42,146 bases of DNA from Acidobacteriota bacterium (GCA_009861545.1 VXME01000006.1:38264-80409), one strand, 5' to 3'. Positions 9,028 through 18,609 are shown, numbered from the stretch's first letter. Made by a program: numbers and translations. Notes: generated from the sequence alone by a model not told the origin.

Positions 9028-10023
9028 ATGAGTGAGCGAGCGCCGCAGGACACCCCTGCGGGCCACTGGATTTCGTACCGCCCCGAGATCAAGGTGATGG
9101 ACTGCACCATTCGGGACGGCGGCCTGATGAACGACCACCAGTTCCCGGACGAGACCGTCAAGGCGGTCTACCAGGCCTGCGTCGAGAGCGGCATCGACTA
9201 CATGGAGATCGGCTACATCAACTCGCGGAAGCAGTTCCCGCCCGGCCAGTTCGGTCCCTGGAAGCACAGCGTGGAGAGCGACATCCGCCGCATCGTCGGC
9301 GACAACGACACGCCGCTGAAGCTGTCGGCGATGGCCGACGCCGAGAAGAGCGACTACGCCGAGGACATTCTGCCCAAGTCGGAGAGCGTGCTCGACCTGA
9401 TCCGGGTGGCCACCTACATCCACCAGATTCCGCTGGCCCTGGACATGATCAAGGACGCCCACGACAAGGGCTACGAGACCAGCCTCAACCTGATGGCCCT
9501 GTCGACGGTCCCCGAGCGGGAGCTGAACGAGGCGCTGGCGCTGGTCGCCCAGTCCGAGGCGGACGTCATCTGCATAGTGGACAGCTTCGGCGCGCTCTAC
9601 TGCGAGCAGATCGACGACTACATGACCACCTTCCGGAGTTACGCCGCGCCGGCCGGCAAGGAAGTCGGCATGCACGCCCACAACAACCGGCAGCTCGCCT
9701 TCGCCAACACCGTGCAGGCGACGATCAAGGGCGCCAACCGGCTGGACGCCAGCATGGCGGGTCTCGGGCGCGGGGCGGGCAACTGCGCGATGGAGCTGCT
9801 GCTCAGCTTTCTGCACAACCCCAAGTTCCGGCTGCGGCCGGTCCTGCACTGCATCCAGCACCACATCGAGCCGATGCGCGAGGCCCTGAAGTGGGGCTTC
9901 GACTACCCCTACATGATGACCGGGGTGCTCAACCAGCATCCGCGGGCGGGGATGGCGTTCAACGAGTCCGACGACCGCGGCGACATCATCAAGTTCTACG
10001 ACTCTCTGGAAGACCCGGACTGA
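9028..10023 (+). CDS. DRE-TIM metallolyase-like aldolase (HMG-CoA lyase / 4-hydroxy-2-oxovalerate aldolase type)
   Basis: This 331-residue cytosolic enzyme carries the hallmark T27-I-R-D-G-G motif and the metal-ligand pair H216-x-H218 (GMHAHNN) of the pyruvate/HMG-CoA-lyase TIM-barrel superfamily. Members cleave or form C-C bonds next to a 2-oxo acid or acyl-CoA with a divalent metal. The length fits a single barrel without a DmpG-type C-terminal extension. The ATG at 9028 is preceded by AAAGGAGACC. An in-frame ATG at 8998 has no ribosome-binding site. No dehydrogenase partner such as DmpF is adjacent, so the 4-hydroxy-2-oxovalerate pathway is not supported by context and the substrate remains open. 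Confidence 0.85.
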   Translation: MSERAPQDTPAGHWISYRPEIKVMDCTIRDGGLMNDHQFPDETVKAVYQACVESGIDYMEIGYINSRKQFPPGQFGPWKHSVESDIRRIVGDNDTPLKLSAMADAEKSDYAEDILPKSESVLDLIRVATYIHQIPLALDMIKDAHDKGYETSLNLMALSTVPERELNEALALVAQSEADVICIVDSFGALYCEQIDDYMTTFRSYAAPAGKEVGMHAHNNRQLAFANTVQATIKGANRLDASMAGLGRGAGNCAMELLLSFLHNPKFRLRPVLHCIQHHIEPMREALKWGFDYPYMMTGVLNQHPRAGMAFNESDDRGDIIKFYDSLEDPD

Positions 10024-10047
10024 CGGCTCGGGCGGCCGCGGAAGATC

Positions 10048-10106
10048 ATGCGAAGAGCAGTACTGGGAGCGGTGACGTTCGCCGTGGCGGGGACGGTGGT
10101 GCCGTC

Positions 10107-10110
<4 letters not shown>
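10048..10110 (+). CDS. Possible 20-residue leader peptide overlapping the glyQ start
   Basis: An ATG at 10048 preceded by GGAAG opens a 20-codon frame. Its TGA (10108-10110) overlaps the glyQ ATG as ATGA. GlyQ has no clear Shine-Dalgarno sequence of its own, so the short frame may deliver ribosomes to glyQ by termination-reinitiation. The peptide is hydrophobic (Val, Ala, Gly) with two Arg at the N-terminus and has no run of Gly codons. It may be chance. Confidence 0.25.
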
Positions 10111-11069
<959 letters not shown>

Positions 11070-11071
11070 GC

Positions 11072-13495
11072 ATGGAATACCGGGAGCTGCTCCTGGAGAT
11101 CGGTTGCGAGGAGATGCCCGCAAGCTGGATTCCGGGCATCGAGGCGCAACTCGCCGACCGGCTGGCCGCGCAACTGGACGCGGCGCGTATCGAGCGCCGC
11201 ACGCCGGTGCGGGCGTTCGTGGCTCCCCGGCGGCTCGTGGCCACGGTTGCGGAGCTGGCCGATCGGCAGTCGGATCTGGAGGAGACGGTGACCGGGCCGC
11301 CCGTCCGGGCCGCCTTCGACGCGAACGGCGAGCCGACGCGGGCCGCCCTTGGCTTCGCCCGCAAGCAGGGGGTGGACGTCGCCGACCTGGCGCGTGTGCA
11401 GACGCCGAAGGGCGAATACCTCGCCTGTCACCGCCGTCAGGACGGGGAGGACACGCGGTCCCTGCTGGGGGGCGTTCTCGCCGCCACGCTGCGCGGTCTG
11501 GCCTTTCCCAAGGCGATGCGCTGGGACGCCACCCTGGGCGACGGGCGCGGCGAGTTCCTCTTCGGCCGTCCCGTCCGGTGGCTCGTCTTCCTGTACGCCT
11601 CTCGGGTGGTGCCGTTCGAGATCGGCCGGACTCCGGGCGCGGAGGCTGCCGGGGTGGCGCCGGTCCGGGCCGGCAGCGTCACCTACGGGCACCGGTTCTT
11701 CGGTGGCGACGGCACGCCGGGAGCGCCGATCGAGGTGACGTCGTTCGCCGACTACCGCGACCGTCTCGAGAAAGCATGCGTGCTGATCGATCGGGAAGAC
11801 CGCAGCGTTCGCGTCACTCGCGAGTTGGAGGACCGCGCCAATGAGGTCGGCGGCCGGCTGGCGACGCTCGACCGGCAGTCGGCGCTCCACGCCGAGGTGC
11901 CGGATCTGGTCGAGCATCCCGCGGTGGTGACCGGGGCCTTTCCCGAGGAGTTCCTCGCGTTGCCCGACGAGGTGCTCTCGACCACCATGGTGCACCACCA
12001 GCACTACTTCCCGGTCGTCGACGAGCGGGACCGACTCTCGGCGCACTTTCTCGCGGTGACCAACACGCCGGGCGACGATCCGGCCGCGAGTGCCGCCGAG
12101 CGCCGACACGCGCAGGCCCGCAATGCGCGTATCGCCCGCAACTCGGAGCGGGTGCTCGTGGCCCGCCTGCGCGACGCGCGCTTCTTCTGGGATGCGGATC
12201 GGACGCAGCGGCTCGAGGACCGGCTGGACCGGCTCGACACCCTCCTGTTTCACAAGCGGCTCGGCAGCTACCGCGACAAGTCGAAGCGGGTGGAGGAGCT
12301 GGCGGAACGGATCGCCGGCGGCGTACTGGGCCAATCCGTCGAGGTCGCCCGAGCAGCGCGGCGCGCGGCAACGCTCTGCAAGGCCGATCTGGCCACCGAC
12401 ATGGTGGGCGAGTTCCCGGAGCTGCAGGGCGCCATGGGCGGCGTCTACGCGCGCGAGCAGGGCGAGCCGGAGGCCGTCTGGAAGGCCATCTACCACCATT
12501 ACCTGCCGATTGGCGTCGCCGCCGACGATCCGCCGTCGCGCGACGACCTGGGCAAGGCGGCGGCTGCCTGGGCAGCGGTGGCGCTGGCCGACAAGGTGGA
12601 CACCGTGGTGGGTCTGTTCGGCGCCGGCGAGAAGCCGACCGGGTCGCGTGACCCCCTCGGGATTCGCCGCCAGGCGCAGGGGATGCTGCGGATCCTGATC
12701 GATCTTCCCGAGCTGACCGGGCTGGACGTTCGCGTTCCTGTCGGAGCGCTTCTCGGACCCGCCCGCAACATGCACACGAAGGATGACTGGTCCAGGGTGT
12801 ATTGGGCGCTGGATCGCAAGTGGAAGGACGGCCGGTCCGGGAAGGGTGTCGAAGAGGACACCGGACTCGGTCGAGAACGCGTGAAGGAACTGCTTGAGGA
12901 GCATCGATCCGAGGTGCGCCAGTTCACGGCGCAAGCAGGGTGGCCAGGCTATGCCCTGAAGTCCAGGCCCGTAGATTTTCTCCTCGAACGACTTCGCTAC
13001 ATTCTCGAGGAGCGCGGATTCGACCGTCGCAACGTGCGCGCGGTGACGCACCAGCCGCTCGACGAGATTCGGCCCCTGGATGCCCGCCGCAAGCTGGAGG
13101 TGCTTCCGGAATTCACCGACACGGCCGACTTCCGGACCCTGGCGACGCTGTTCAAGCGCGTCAAGAACATCGCGCGGGAGCGCAAGGACGGCAGCTCATC
13201 GGACGAGCAGTTCGAACCGGCGCTCACCGAACCGGCCGAGCGGGCGCTGCTCGATGAACTGAAGTCACGTCGCTCCATCATCGACGCTGCCGTCAGCACG
13301 GGCGCCGGGTTCCGCGAGGCTTTCGCCGAGGCCGCGAGGATAGGCCCGGCCGTCGACCGCTTCTTCAACGAAGTGTTCGTCATGGTCGAGGACCCGACAC
13401 TGCAAAATGTCCGTCTGGGCCTCATGCAGCGGGTCGAGCAGGTCATCCTGCAACTCGCGGACGTCTCCGAGATCGTTCCGGAAACGTCGTCCTGA
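11072..13495 (+). CDS. glyS: Glycine--tRNA ligase beta subunit, with an internal insertion
   Basis: GlyS is the tRNA-binding beta subunit that partners GlyQ. The N-terminus (LLLEIGCEEMPASW), the central SVTYGHRF and KADLATDMVGEFPELQGAMG segments, the DPLGIRRQAQG segment and the C-terminal anticodon-binding domain (FNEVFVMVEDP) are all typical. The protein is 807 residues against about 690 in most bacteria. Part of the excess is a segment at about residues 558-630 (bases about 12745-12965), between GVLRI-like and DFLLERLRYIL-like blocks that are nearly contiguous in E. coli. Its DNA looks less G+C-rich than the rest. The frame is continuous, so the protein is expected to be functional. Confidence 0.96.
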   Translation: MEYRELLLEIGCEEMPASWIPGIEAQLADRLAAQLDAARIERRTPVRAFVAPRRLVATVAELADRQSDLEETVTGPPVRAAFDANGEPTRAALGFARKQGVDVADLARVQTPKGEYLACHRRQDGEDTRSLLGGVLAATLRGLAFPKAMRWDATLGDGRGEFLFGRPVRWLVFLYASRVVPFEIGRTPGAEAAGVAPVRAGSVTYGHRFFGGDGTPGAPIEVTSFADYRDRLEKACVLIDREDRSVRVTRELEDRANEVGGRLATLDRQSALHAEVPDLVEHPAVVTGAFPEEFLALPDEVLSTTMVHHQHYFPVVDERDRLSAHFLAVTNTPGDDPAASAAERRHAQARNARIARNSERVLVARLRDARFFWDADRTQRLEDRLDRLDTLLFHKRLGSYRDKSKRVEELAERIAGGVLGQSVEVARAARRAATLCKADLATDMVGEFPELQGAMGGVYAREQGEPEAVWKAIYHHYLPIGVAADDPPSRDDLGKAAAAWAAVALADKVDTVVGLFGAGEKPTGSRDPLGIRRQAQGMLRILIDLPELTGLDVRVPVGALLGPARNMHTKDDWSRVYWALDRKWKDGRSGKGVEEDTGLGRERVKELLEEHRSEVRQFTAQAGWPGYALKSRPVDFLLERLRYILEERGFDRRNVRAVTHQPLDEIRPLDARRKLEVLPEFTDTADFRTLATLFKRVKNIARERKDGSSSDEQFEPALTEPAERALLDELKSRRSIIDAAVSTGAGFREAFAEAARIGPAVDRFFNEVFVMVEDPTLQNVRLGLMQRVEQVILQLADVSEIVPETSS

Positions 13496-13512
13496 CGATC
13501 CGGCCTCGTATA

Positions 13513-13524
13513 TCCGCATGCGGA
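13513..13524. other. Perfect 12-base palindrome downstream of glyS
   Basis: TCCGCATGCGGA lies 18 bases after the glyS stop and about 100 before the next start. It lacks a T-run. It could be an operator or a weak hairpin. Confidence 0.25.
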
Positions 13525-13625
13525 GCGGATTCGGTCCGGGGGAACCGCAGGCGTCGGCTGGACCTCCGGGCAGGGAACCACACCGGTCCGCGCACCGTCC
13601 AAGCCGGTAGACGGAGGGCCGAGGG

Positions 13626-14597
13626 ATGGCACAGCAGACTGGCTGGGACTGGAAGAAGATTCTCCTCGTAGTCATGGGCGCCGCGGGCGTGCTGGTCTTC
13701 GCGCTTGTCGGGTTGACCGCAGTCGGCTTCGTCTGGGCGACGTCTACCGTCGAGCAGTTGGGCGACCCGGTCCTCGAGCCGGTTGACTCCAGCGTCGCGA
13801 GCCGGCACGCGGGCGAGCAGGCCGCCGGCGAGGGAAGTCCCGGGCAGCCGTTGCGGGTGGAGATCGAGCTGGAGGAAGGCGAGTTCGAAGTGCGTCCAGG
13901 CCCGCCGGGCGCCGGGGTCCAGGTGGACGGTTCGTATGCGAAGGGGTACTACGAGCTGATCGAGGATCACACGCCAGCGGGCGAGCCGGGCGGCCCGGCT
14001 ACGACGATTCGTCTGCGTCCCGCCCACCCGTTCCTCGTGCGGCTGTTTGCCGGCGCGATCGGCGGGCACGACAACGTGCACAACGCGCTCACGGTCACCA
14101 TACCGCCGGACGTTCCGATCGCGCTGACCTTGAGGCTGCGCGCCGGAGAGTCGCGTACCGATCTGGGCGGCCTGACCCTCACCGAGCTGGATGCCGAGCT
14201 CGTCATGGGGGAGCACCGGCTCGACTTCAGCGAACCGCTCGAGGGCGTTCCGAGCCGGGTGCACGTGGAAGGCGGCATGGGCGAGATCCGGGTCGAGCGT
14301 CTCGGCAACGCGAGAGCACGGGAAATCGAGATGTCTGGGCGGATGGGCAGCATGATTGCCGATCTCGGCGGCGACTGGCCCCGCGGCCAGGCCGCCGACC
14401 TGACGATCGAGAACACCATGGGCGAGTTCAGGCTGAATGTTCCGAACACGGTTCGGATCGCGCCCGACTCGAACGCGGCCAACGTCCTCGGCGCGGTCAG
14501 CCGCCTTCCGACGGAGGCCGAAGCGAGCGCCGAGACGCTGCTGCTGCGATTGCACATGTCGAACTCGATGGGCGAGACGCGGGTCAGGCGCTATTGA
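13626..14597 (+). CDS. Hypothetical membrane-anchored beta-rich protein with repeated MGE motifs
   Basis: This 323-residue protein has a basic N-terminus, one transmembrane helix at about 12-38 and a long extracytoplasmic part. The C-terminal 150 residues show a recurring pattern in which Met-Gly, usually with Glu, opens a beta-strand-like stretch: positions about 194, 218, 240, 265 and 315 (VMGEHRLDF, GMGEIRVERL, RMGSMIADL, TMGEFRLNV, SMGETRVRRY). This resembles the right-handed beta-fold domains of DUF4097/LiaF-like envelope proteins, but I cannot assign a named family with certainty. The ATG follows GGAGGGCCGAGGG. It is 130 bases after glyS and convergent with the next gene, four bases away. 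Confidence 0.75.
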   Translation: MAQQTGWDWKKILLVVMGAAGVLVFALVGLTAVGFVWATSTVEQLGDPVLEPVDSSVASRHAGEQAAGEGSPGQPLRVEIELEEGEFEVRPGPPGAGVQVDGSYAKGYYELIEDHTPAGEPGGPATTIRLRPAHPFLVRLFAGAIGGHDNVHNALTVTIPPDVPIALTLRLRAGESRTDLGGLTLTELDAELVMGEHRLDFSEPLEGVPSRVHVEGGMGEIRVERLGNARAREIEMSGRMGSMIADLGGDWPRGQAADLTIENTMGEFRLNVPNTVRIAPDSNAANVLGAVSRLPTEAEASAETLLLRLHMSNSMGETRVRRY

Positions 14598-14601
14598 GGC
14601 T

Positions 14602-15984
14602 TCACAGGAAGCCGAACAGCGGCGGAAAGGCGACGACGACGAAGCCGGCCCAGACCGCGTAGACCGGCAGGTAGTCCGTCTGCCAGCGTTCGAGGGCGGA
14701 GAAGGGACCGCGGCCGCCTAGGAAGCGCGCGTAGAGCCAGGCCGACCAAGCCAGGTTCACCAGCAGGATCAGATTCTCGCCCAGCGCCGCCACCCGGTTC
14801 GGGCTGAAGCCGAATTCGGAAATGCGCCCGGCAATGGCCGCCAGCGCCACGCCGTCGAGGACGAGGGCGCTGACGACAAGCAGCAGCTGCAGCGCGTCGA
14901 ACGCGTCGGGAGGAGCGTGCGGGTCGCGCGCCGAGACGGCATACAGCAGCAGGCCGAGGACGACCGCCAGGAGCAGGTCGAAGCCAATCAGCACCTCCCG
15001 TTCCACGTCGATGCCGCTGCCGGTCCAGACCATGGTAGCCAGAACGGCGAGCAGCACCGCAGCGAACAGCGGCGTGAACAGGCGGGTCAGCACGGGCGCC
15101 ATGTTCTCGACGACGCTCTGCTTCGCCTCCACCAGCCACGCACCGACGATGACCGCGCCCAGCGCGCCGCACGGCAGCAGCCATTGTTGCGCGAACCACT
15201 CGACGTTTGCGCCGATGGCGGAGAAGGTGGCGAGGGTGAAACCGGTGAGCACGCCGCCGCCCAGCGCCATCAGCACGTAGTAGATGAACAGCTCGCCGGA
15301 GAAGCGCACGAAGTCCATGCGCCCGCCGCCGTCGCGCCAGCGTCCGCCGGCGTAGGCGACGCCCACCACCAGCCACAGCGCGATCGGCAAGTGCAGCGCC
15401 GCGAGCAGTATCGTGTGACCGCCGTGTGCGAACGGAAAGACATTGATGACGAGGGCGGCCACGGCGAACAGCACCGCCAGGCGCACGCATCCCGCCCGGT
15501 CCAGCCGACGCTTCCAGGCGAAGTAGCCGGCGAGGATCGGGAGCACGAAGAAACTCATGTTGCGGAAGTAGAACGGCCGGAGCTCTTCGTCGACATCGAC
15601 CAGCGGCGGGTAGCCGAACAGCTCCGGAAGCTTCACCGCCAGCCCCGCGGCCGCCGCCAGGCCGACGACGACACGGGTCTCGACGGACGACGCCCGTCGT
15701 TCCGCTTCGGTCGCACCCGCGGGCGCCACCACGAGCTGTTTCCACAGCCGCTCGGAGTGCTCGCGCGCGAACTCCCGCGACACGGCGTCGAGGTTGCCCA
15801 TCCGCTTGACCGCCACGAGGAAGGCCTCGTCGGCGGCGAGACCGGCGGCAACGAGCGCCGCCACCTGGTCGCGCAGATGCCCTTCGAGCTCCTCCACGTC
15901 GGCGGGGCGGATCGCCGGGCGCCGGCGCAGCCAGGACCGCCACTGCGCTATCTGCGCTTCGAGCGTCTCGTCGTGTCTTGCCAT
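14602..15984 (-). CDS. Permease-prefix-domain multi-pass membrane protein (DUF4153-like)
   Basis: This 460-residue protein starts with a soluble helical region (about 1-90: SWLRRRPAIRPADVEELEGH, then AVKRMGNLDAVSREFAREH) that matches the permease prefix domain found on PadR-linked proteins in acidobacteria. It is followed by about ten to twelve hydrophobic segments. The HLPIALWLVVGVAYAGG stretch resembles DUF4153 proteins. No ABC permease (MacB/FtsX) domain is visible. It lies 25 bases downstream of padR on the same strand, so it is probably the regulator's target. Its molecular activity is unknown. Confidence 0.75.
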   Translation of the reverse strand: MARHDETLEAQIAQWRSWLRRRPAIRPADVEELEGHLRDQVAALVAAGLAADEAFLVAVKRMGNLDAVSREFAREHSERLWKQLVVAPAGATEAERRASSVETRVVVGLAAAAGLAVKLPELFGYPPLVDVDEELRPFYFRNMSFFVLPILAGYFAWKRRLDRAGCVRLAVLFAVAALVINVFPFAHGGHTILLAALHLPIALWLVVGVAYAGGRWRDGGGRMDFVRFSGELFIYYVLMALGGGVLTGFTLATFSAIGANVEWFAQQWLLPCGALGAVIVGAWLVEAKQSVVENMAPVLTRLFTPLFAAVLLAVLATMVWTGSGIDVEREVLIGFDLLLAVVLGLLLYAVSARDPHAPPDAFDALQLLLVVSALVLDGVALAAIAGRISEFGFSPNRVAALGENLILLVNLAWSAWLYARFLGGRGPFSALERWQTDYLPVYAVWAGFVVVAFPPLFGFL

Positions 15985-16008
15985 GGGTCGTCCTGTCCTT
16001 GGTCGTCG

Positions 16009-16425
16009 TCATCCGAGAGCCGGGAGTCTCCGCCGCAGAAGTCTCGCGCCGGCGATACTTCCAACGCGACCGTGAGGAGGTCGCGCGATGGCCGGGGTGA
16101 GCGTGCGCCAGATCCCGCGCAGGGCCTTGTCCACCACCTGCCATTGCTCGCGCTGCGCCGCCAGGTGCGCCCGCCCCGTCGCCGTGATGCGGTAGTAGCG
16201 TCGCCGCCGGCCGCTCTCCGCGGTGGCCCAGCGGGCCTGCACGTGGCCGAGACGCTCGAGGCGGTGCAGCACGGGGTAGAGCATCCCGTCCGTCCACCGG
16301 AGCTGCCCGCCAGACAGCTCGCCCACGCGCTTGATGATGGCGTAGCCGTAACTGTCGCCCTCGGCCAGGATGGCGAGAACGAGCGGTGCGGCCGAAGCGG
16401 CTACCAAGTCCTTGCTGATGTTCAT
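16009..16425 (-). CDS. PadR-family transcriptional regulator
   Basis: This 138-residue repressor-type regulator has a winged-helix domain. Typical elements are PLVLAILAEGDSYGYAIIKRV, GQLRWTDGMLYPVLHRLERLGHV and RRRYYRITATGRAHL, followed by a short dimerisation helix. I chose the ATG at 16425 (MNISKDLV) because PadR proteins begin there. The frame also opens upstream through the promoter region. The last 20 or so residues (GSIAGARLLRRRLPALG) are basic and look like read-through into non-family sequence. The promoter region carries two direct repeats (16463-16488) that suit autoregulation. It is likely co-transcribed with the membrane-protein gene downstream. Confidence 0.9.
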   Translation of the reverse strand: MNISKDLVAASAAPLVLAILAEGDSYGYAIIKRVGELSGGQLRWTDGMLYPVLHRLERLGHVQARWATAESGRRRRYYRITATGRAHLAAQREQWQVVDKALRGIWRTLTPAIARPPHGRVGSIAGARLLRRRLPALG

Positions 16426-16462
16426 CGTCCGGCACTCACGAGTGGATTCCCGCGCGACCTCA

Positions 16463-16494
16463 TATACATAGCACAACTATACATAGCAATTCAA
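16463..16494 (-). promoter_or_regulatory. padR promoter with two direct-repeat operator candidates
   Basis: On the plus strand TATACATAGCA occurs twice, at 16463-16473 and 16478-16488, a period of 15 bases. On the minus strand TTGAAT (16494-16489) and TATGTA are spaced 18 bases, a plausible promoter overlapping both repeats. Transcription would start about 35 bases before the padR ATG. Repression by PadR is inferred. Confidence 0.5.
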
Positions 16495-16534
16495 TGTAGT
16501 TAGCCGTTCTTTGAGCGTGGGGCGGTCCGAGTCC

Positions 16535-16573
16535 TTTTTTCCCCCCCGGGCGCGGGGGGCCGATTTGGGGGGC
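16535..16573. other. Homopolymer-rich hairpin between padR and mazEF
   Basis: T6 (16535-16540) is followed by C7 (16541-16547), a six-base spacer, G6 (16554-16559) and a second G6 (16567-16572). C6/G6 would form a very stable stem. The T-run is on the wrong side for a plus-strand terminator, and the minus strand would end in A6, so it is not a classical terminator. Confidence 0.4.
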
Positions 16574-16592
16574 ACCTCGACGGATTGCTGGT

Positions 16593-16624
16593 GTGGATAT
16601 CCACTATTGATATCCTCATAGAAT
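16593..16624 (+). promoter_or_regulatory. mazEF operator and -10 box
   Basis: The perfect palindrome GTGGATATCCAC (16593-16604) is followed 13 bases on by a half-copy, TGATATCC (16608-16615), then TAGAAT at 16619-16624. TAGAAT suits a -10 about 10 bases before the likely start of a short leader. The palindrome would cover the -35 region, as expected for antitoxin autorepression. Confidence 0.45.
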
Positions 16625-16640
16625 TCCAGTACAGATATTC

Positions 16641-16877
16641 ATGCCTGCAATCTCACTGAAGCTTCCCGAGCACTTGCTCGCGGCGTCCGGCGAGTGCGCC
16701 GCAGCGCTGCAATTGTCTCGTGCCGAGTACGTCCGGAGGGCGCTGGAGCGCATGAATCGCGACACGCACGCGCGGTTGCGCGCTGACCGGCTGCGGGGCG
16801 CCTCCCACCGAGTGAGACGGGAGAGCATGCGGGTCAACGCCGAGTTCGATGCCATCGAACGGGACTTCGATGCTTGA
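16641..16877 (+). CDS. Ribbon-helix-helix antitoxin of a MazEF-type pair
   Basis: This 78-residue DNA-binding antitoxin has an N-terminal ribbon-helix-helix pattern (AISLKLPEHLLAAS, then LSRAEYVRRALERM) and a charged C-terminal tail that would wrap the toxin. Its stop overlaps the toxin start by eight bases, the standard antitoxin-first arrangement. The ATG at 16641 has no Shine-Dalgarno sequence. The GATATCC palindrome upstream is a likely binding site. Chromosomal MazEF/PemIK pairs act in stress response or stabilise the locus; which applies here is not visible. Confidence 0.85.
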   Translation: MPAISLKLPEHLLAASGECAAALQLSRAEYVRRALERMNRDTHARLRADRLRGASHRVRRESMRVNAEFDAIERDFDA

Positions 16878-17220
16878 GCGGGGCGAGATCTGGGTCGCAG
16901 ATCTCAATCCGCGCCGGGGAACCGAGCCCGGGAAGACCCGGCCTGTCCTGATCGTGCAGGCGCAGGCGCTGCTCGACGCCGGGCATCCCTCGACGCTCGT
17001 CGCGCCGCTTACCACAAGCCTGGTCGAGAACGCCTATCCGCTCCGCATCCGGATTGCCGCGACGGGCGGCCTGCAGCGCGATTCGGATGCTCTGATCGAT
17101 CAGCTCCGGGCCATCGACAACCGCCGGCTGATTCGGGGTCCCCTCGCGCGGCTGGGGCCGCGGGTGATGCGACAGGTGGGGCAGGCGCTACTGGACGTCC
17201 TCGATCTGGCCGACGAATGA
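16870..17220 (+). CDS. MazF/PemK-family mRNA interferase toxin
   Basis: This 116-residue toxin would cleave single-stranded mRNA at short motifs. Family marks are MLERGEIWVADLNPRRGTE, the KTRPVLIVQ strand with the conserved Arg, VAPLTTSL, and the C-terminal LIDQLRAID and LIRGPLARL segments. The ATG at 16870 overlaps the antitoxin stop. An upstream ATG at 16849 would add seven non-family residues. The active-site Arg and Thr positions appear intact, so it should be functional. It ends 18 bases before the convergent ABC permease gene. Confidence 0.92.
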   Translation: MLERGEIWVADLNPRRGTEPGKTRPVLIVQAQALLDAGHPSTLVAPLTTSLVENAYPLRIRIAATGGLQRDSDALIDQLRAIDNRRLIRGPLARLGPRVMRQVGQALLDVLDLADE

Positions 17221-17238
17221 GCCGTCGGCCCGCCGCTC

Positions 17239-18609
17239 CTACGCCGCCCGGACCCAGCGGAGCAGCGTTCTGAAGTTCGGCGGCTTGCCGTACATCAGCA
17301 GACCGATGCGGAACACCTTGGCGGCGACCCACACGGCGGCGACGACAGACACGAGGCCGGTCCCTATCGACAGCCACACCTCCCACCACGGCGGGGGCTG
17401 GGTCGACGCCAGCCGCAGGACCATCCCGAACGTGTTGACGGGCGGCAGGTGGCTGACGGTGACGGCGAGCGCCGAGTCGGGGTTGCGCGAGACGGCCGGC
17501 CAGATGAACCCGGGGAGCATGACGATCAGCATCAGCGGCATCTGCAGCGACTGCGCCTCGGTCATGTCGTTGACCGCCGCGCCCACCGCCAGCATCAGCG
17601 AGCCGATCACGAAGAAGCCGATCAGGAAGAAGATCAGCAGGTAGAGAATCAGCCAGGGATCGAGCAGGCCGAACATCGAGAAGGACGACAGGGCCACGAG
17701 GCCGATCCCCAGGTAGAGGCCGATCATCAGCAGGCTGATCGCGACCGCGCCGAGCAGCTTGCCGGCCATCAGCTCCATCGGCGACACCGCCGACAGGAGT
17801 ACCTCCACCACGCGAGTCGATTTCTCCTCGATGGTAGAAGTCAGCATGGTCTGGCCGCCGGCCATGATGCCCATGATCAGCAGGCCCATGAACGCTACCG
17901 GCAGGATGAAGTTGAATCCGCGAACCGTCTCGCGCTCGCTGTCGGGGCTGACCGTGGTCGAGGCCTGGCGCCGCACCCGGAGCAGAGCGTCGATCTCGGC
18001 GCGGTCGAGGGAGCGGGCCGCGATGCGCGCATCGACGATCGCATCCCGGACGTTGCGGTGGATGAACGAGAGGTCGCGGTCGTCGAGACCGGGAGCCACG
18101 TAGAGGTCGTAGGCGCCGAGCTCCCCGCCGGAATCCGCAGCCTGCACCGCGTGCTCGTGAATCACGATGAGAGCCGCGTGGCGCGGCCCGTCCGTTTCCT
18201 CGTTGAGCCAGCCTTTCGCCGCCTCGACGTCCGTGTCGGCCGCCAGTGCCAGCACGCGGACGTCGGGGGCGGGGCCGAGCGCCTCGTCGATCGACTCTGC
18301 GCTCGCCGTCTCGGCCATGCTGCGCACCGTTTCCGGGGCCTCGCCGAGGCTCCGGCGGAATGCCTCCAGCCGCCGGCGGGCGACCGGCTCCGGATCGAGT
18401 GCGGCCCGCATTTCCGGGAGCACGACGCCGGTCGGGTCGATGACGGCGTACTCACCCGCGATCCGGTAGGCGTCGTCGTCGAAGATGCGCGGCCCGACGA
18501 TCACGAACGCGCCCAGAATGGCCGGCATGACGAGCAGGCCGAAGATGAAGCCCTTGGTGGCCACGGTGGCGACGAAGTCGCGGAGGGCGACGTGAAGGAT
18601 GCGGGTCAT
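17239..18609 (-). CDS. ABC-2 type transporter permease (NatB-like)
   Basis: This 456-residue permease has one N-terminal transmembrane helix (about 21-43), a large extracytoplasmic domain (about 45-245) and about five C-terminal helices, starting at FILPVAFMGLLIMGI and including LILYLLIFFLIGFFVIGSL. This is the ABC2_membrane_3/NatB topology. The EKSTRVVEVLLSAVSP stretch is characteristic of this family. Its ATG overlaps the stop of the ATPase gene as ATGA, so the two are translationally coupled. NatAB exports sodium and relatives export other small molecules; the substrate here is unknown. Confidence 0.92.
   Translation of the reverse strand: MTRILHVALRDFVATVATKGFIFGLLVMPAILGAFVIVGPRIFDDDAYRIAGEYAVIDPTGVVLPEMRAALDPEPVARRRLEAFRRSLGEAPETVRSMAETASAESIDEALGPAPDVRVLALAADTDVEAAKGWLNEETDGPRHAALIVIHEHAVQAADSGGELGAYDLYVAPGLDDRDLSFIHRNVRDAIVDARIAARSLDRAEIDALLRVRRQASTTVSPDSERETVRGFNFILPVAFMGLLIMGIMAGGQTMLTSTIEEKSTRVVEVLLSAVSPMELMAGKLLGAVAISLLMIGLYLGIGLVALSSFSMFGLLDPWLILYLLIFFLIGFFVIGSLMLAVGAAVNDMTEAQSLQMPLMLIVMLPGFIWPAVSRNPDSALAVTVSHLPPVNTFGMVLRLASTQPPPWWEVWLSIGTGLVSVVAAVWVAAKVFRIGLLMYGKPPNFRTLLRWVRAA

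Noticed and set aside
14917-16503. A 528-codon plus-strand open frame opposite the PadR and membrane-protein genes.
   Set aside because: His/Gln/Arg-rich, no motifs, and antisense to convincing coding sequence.
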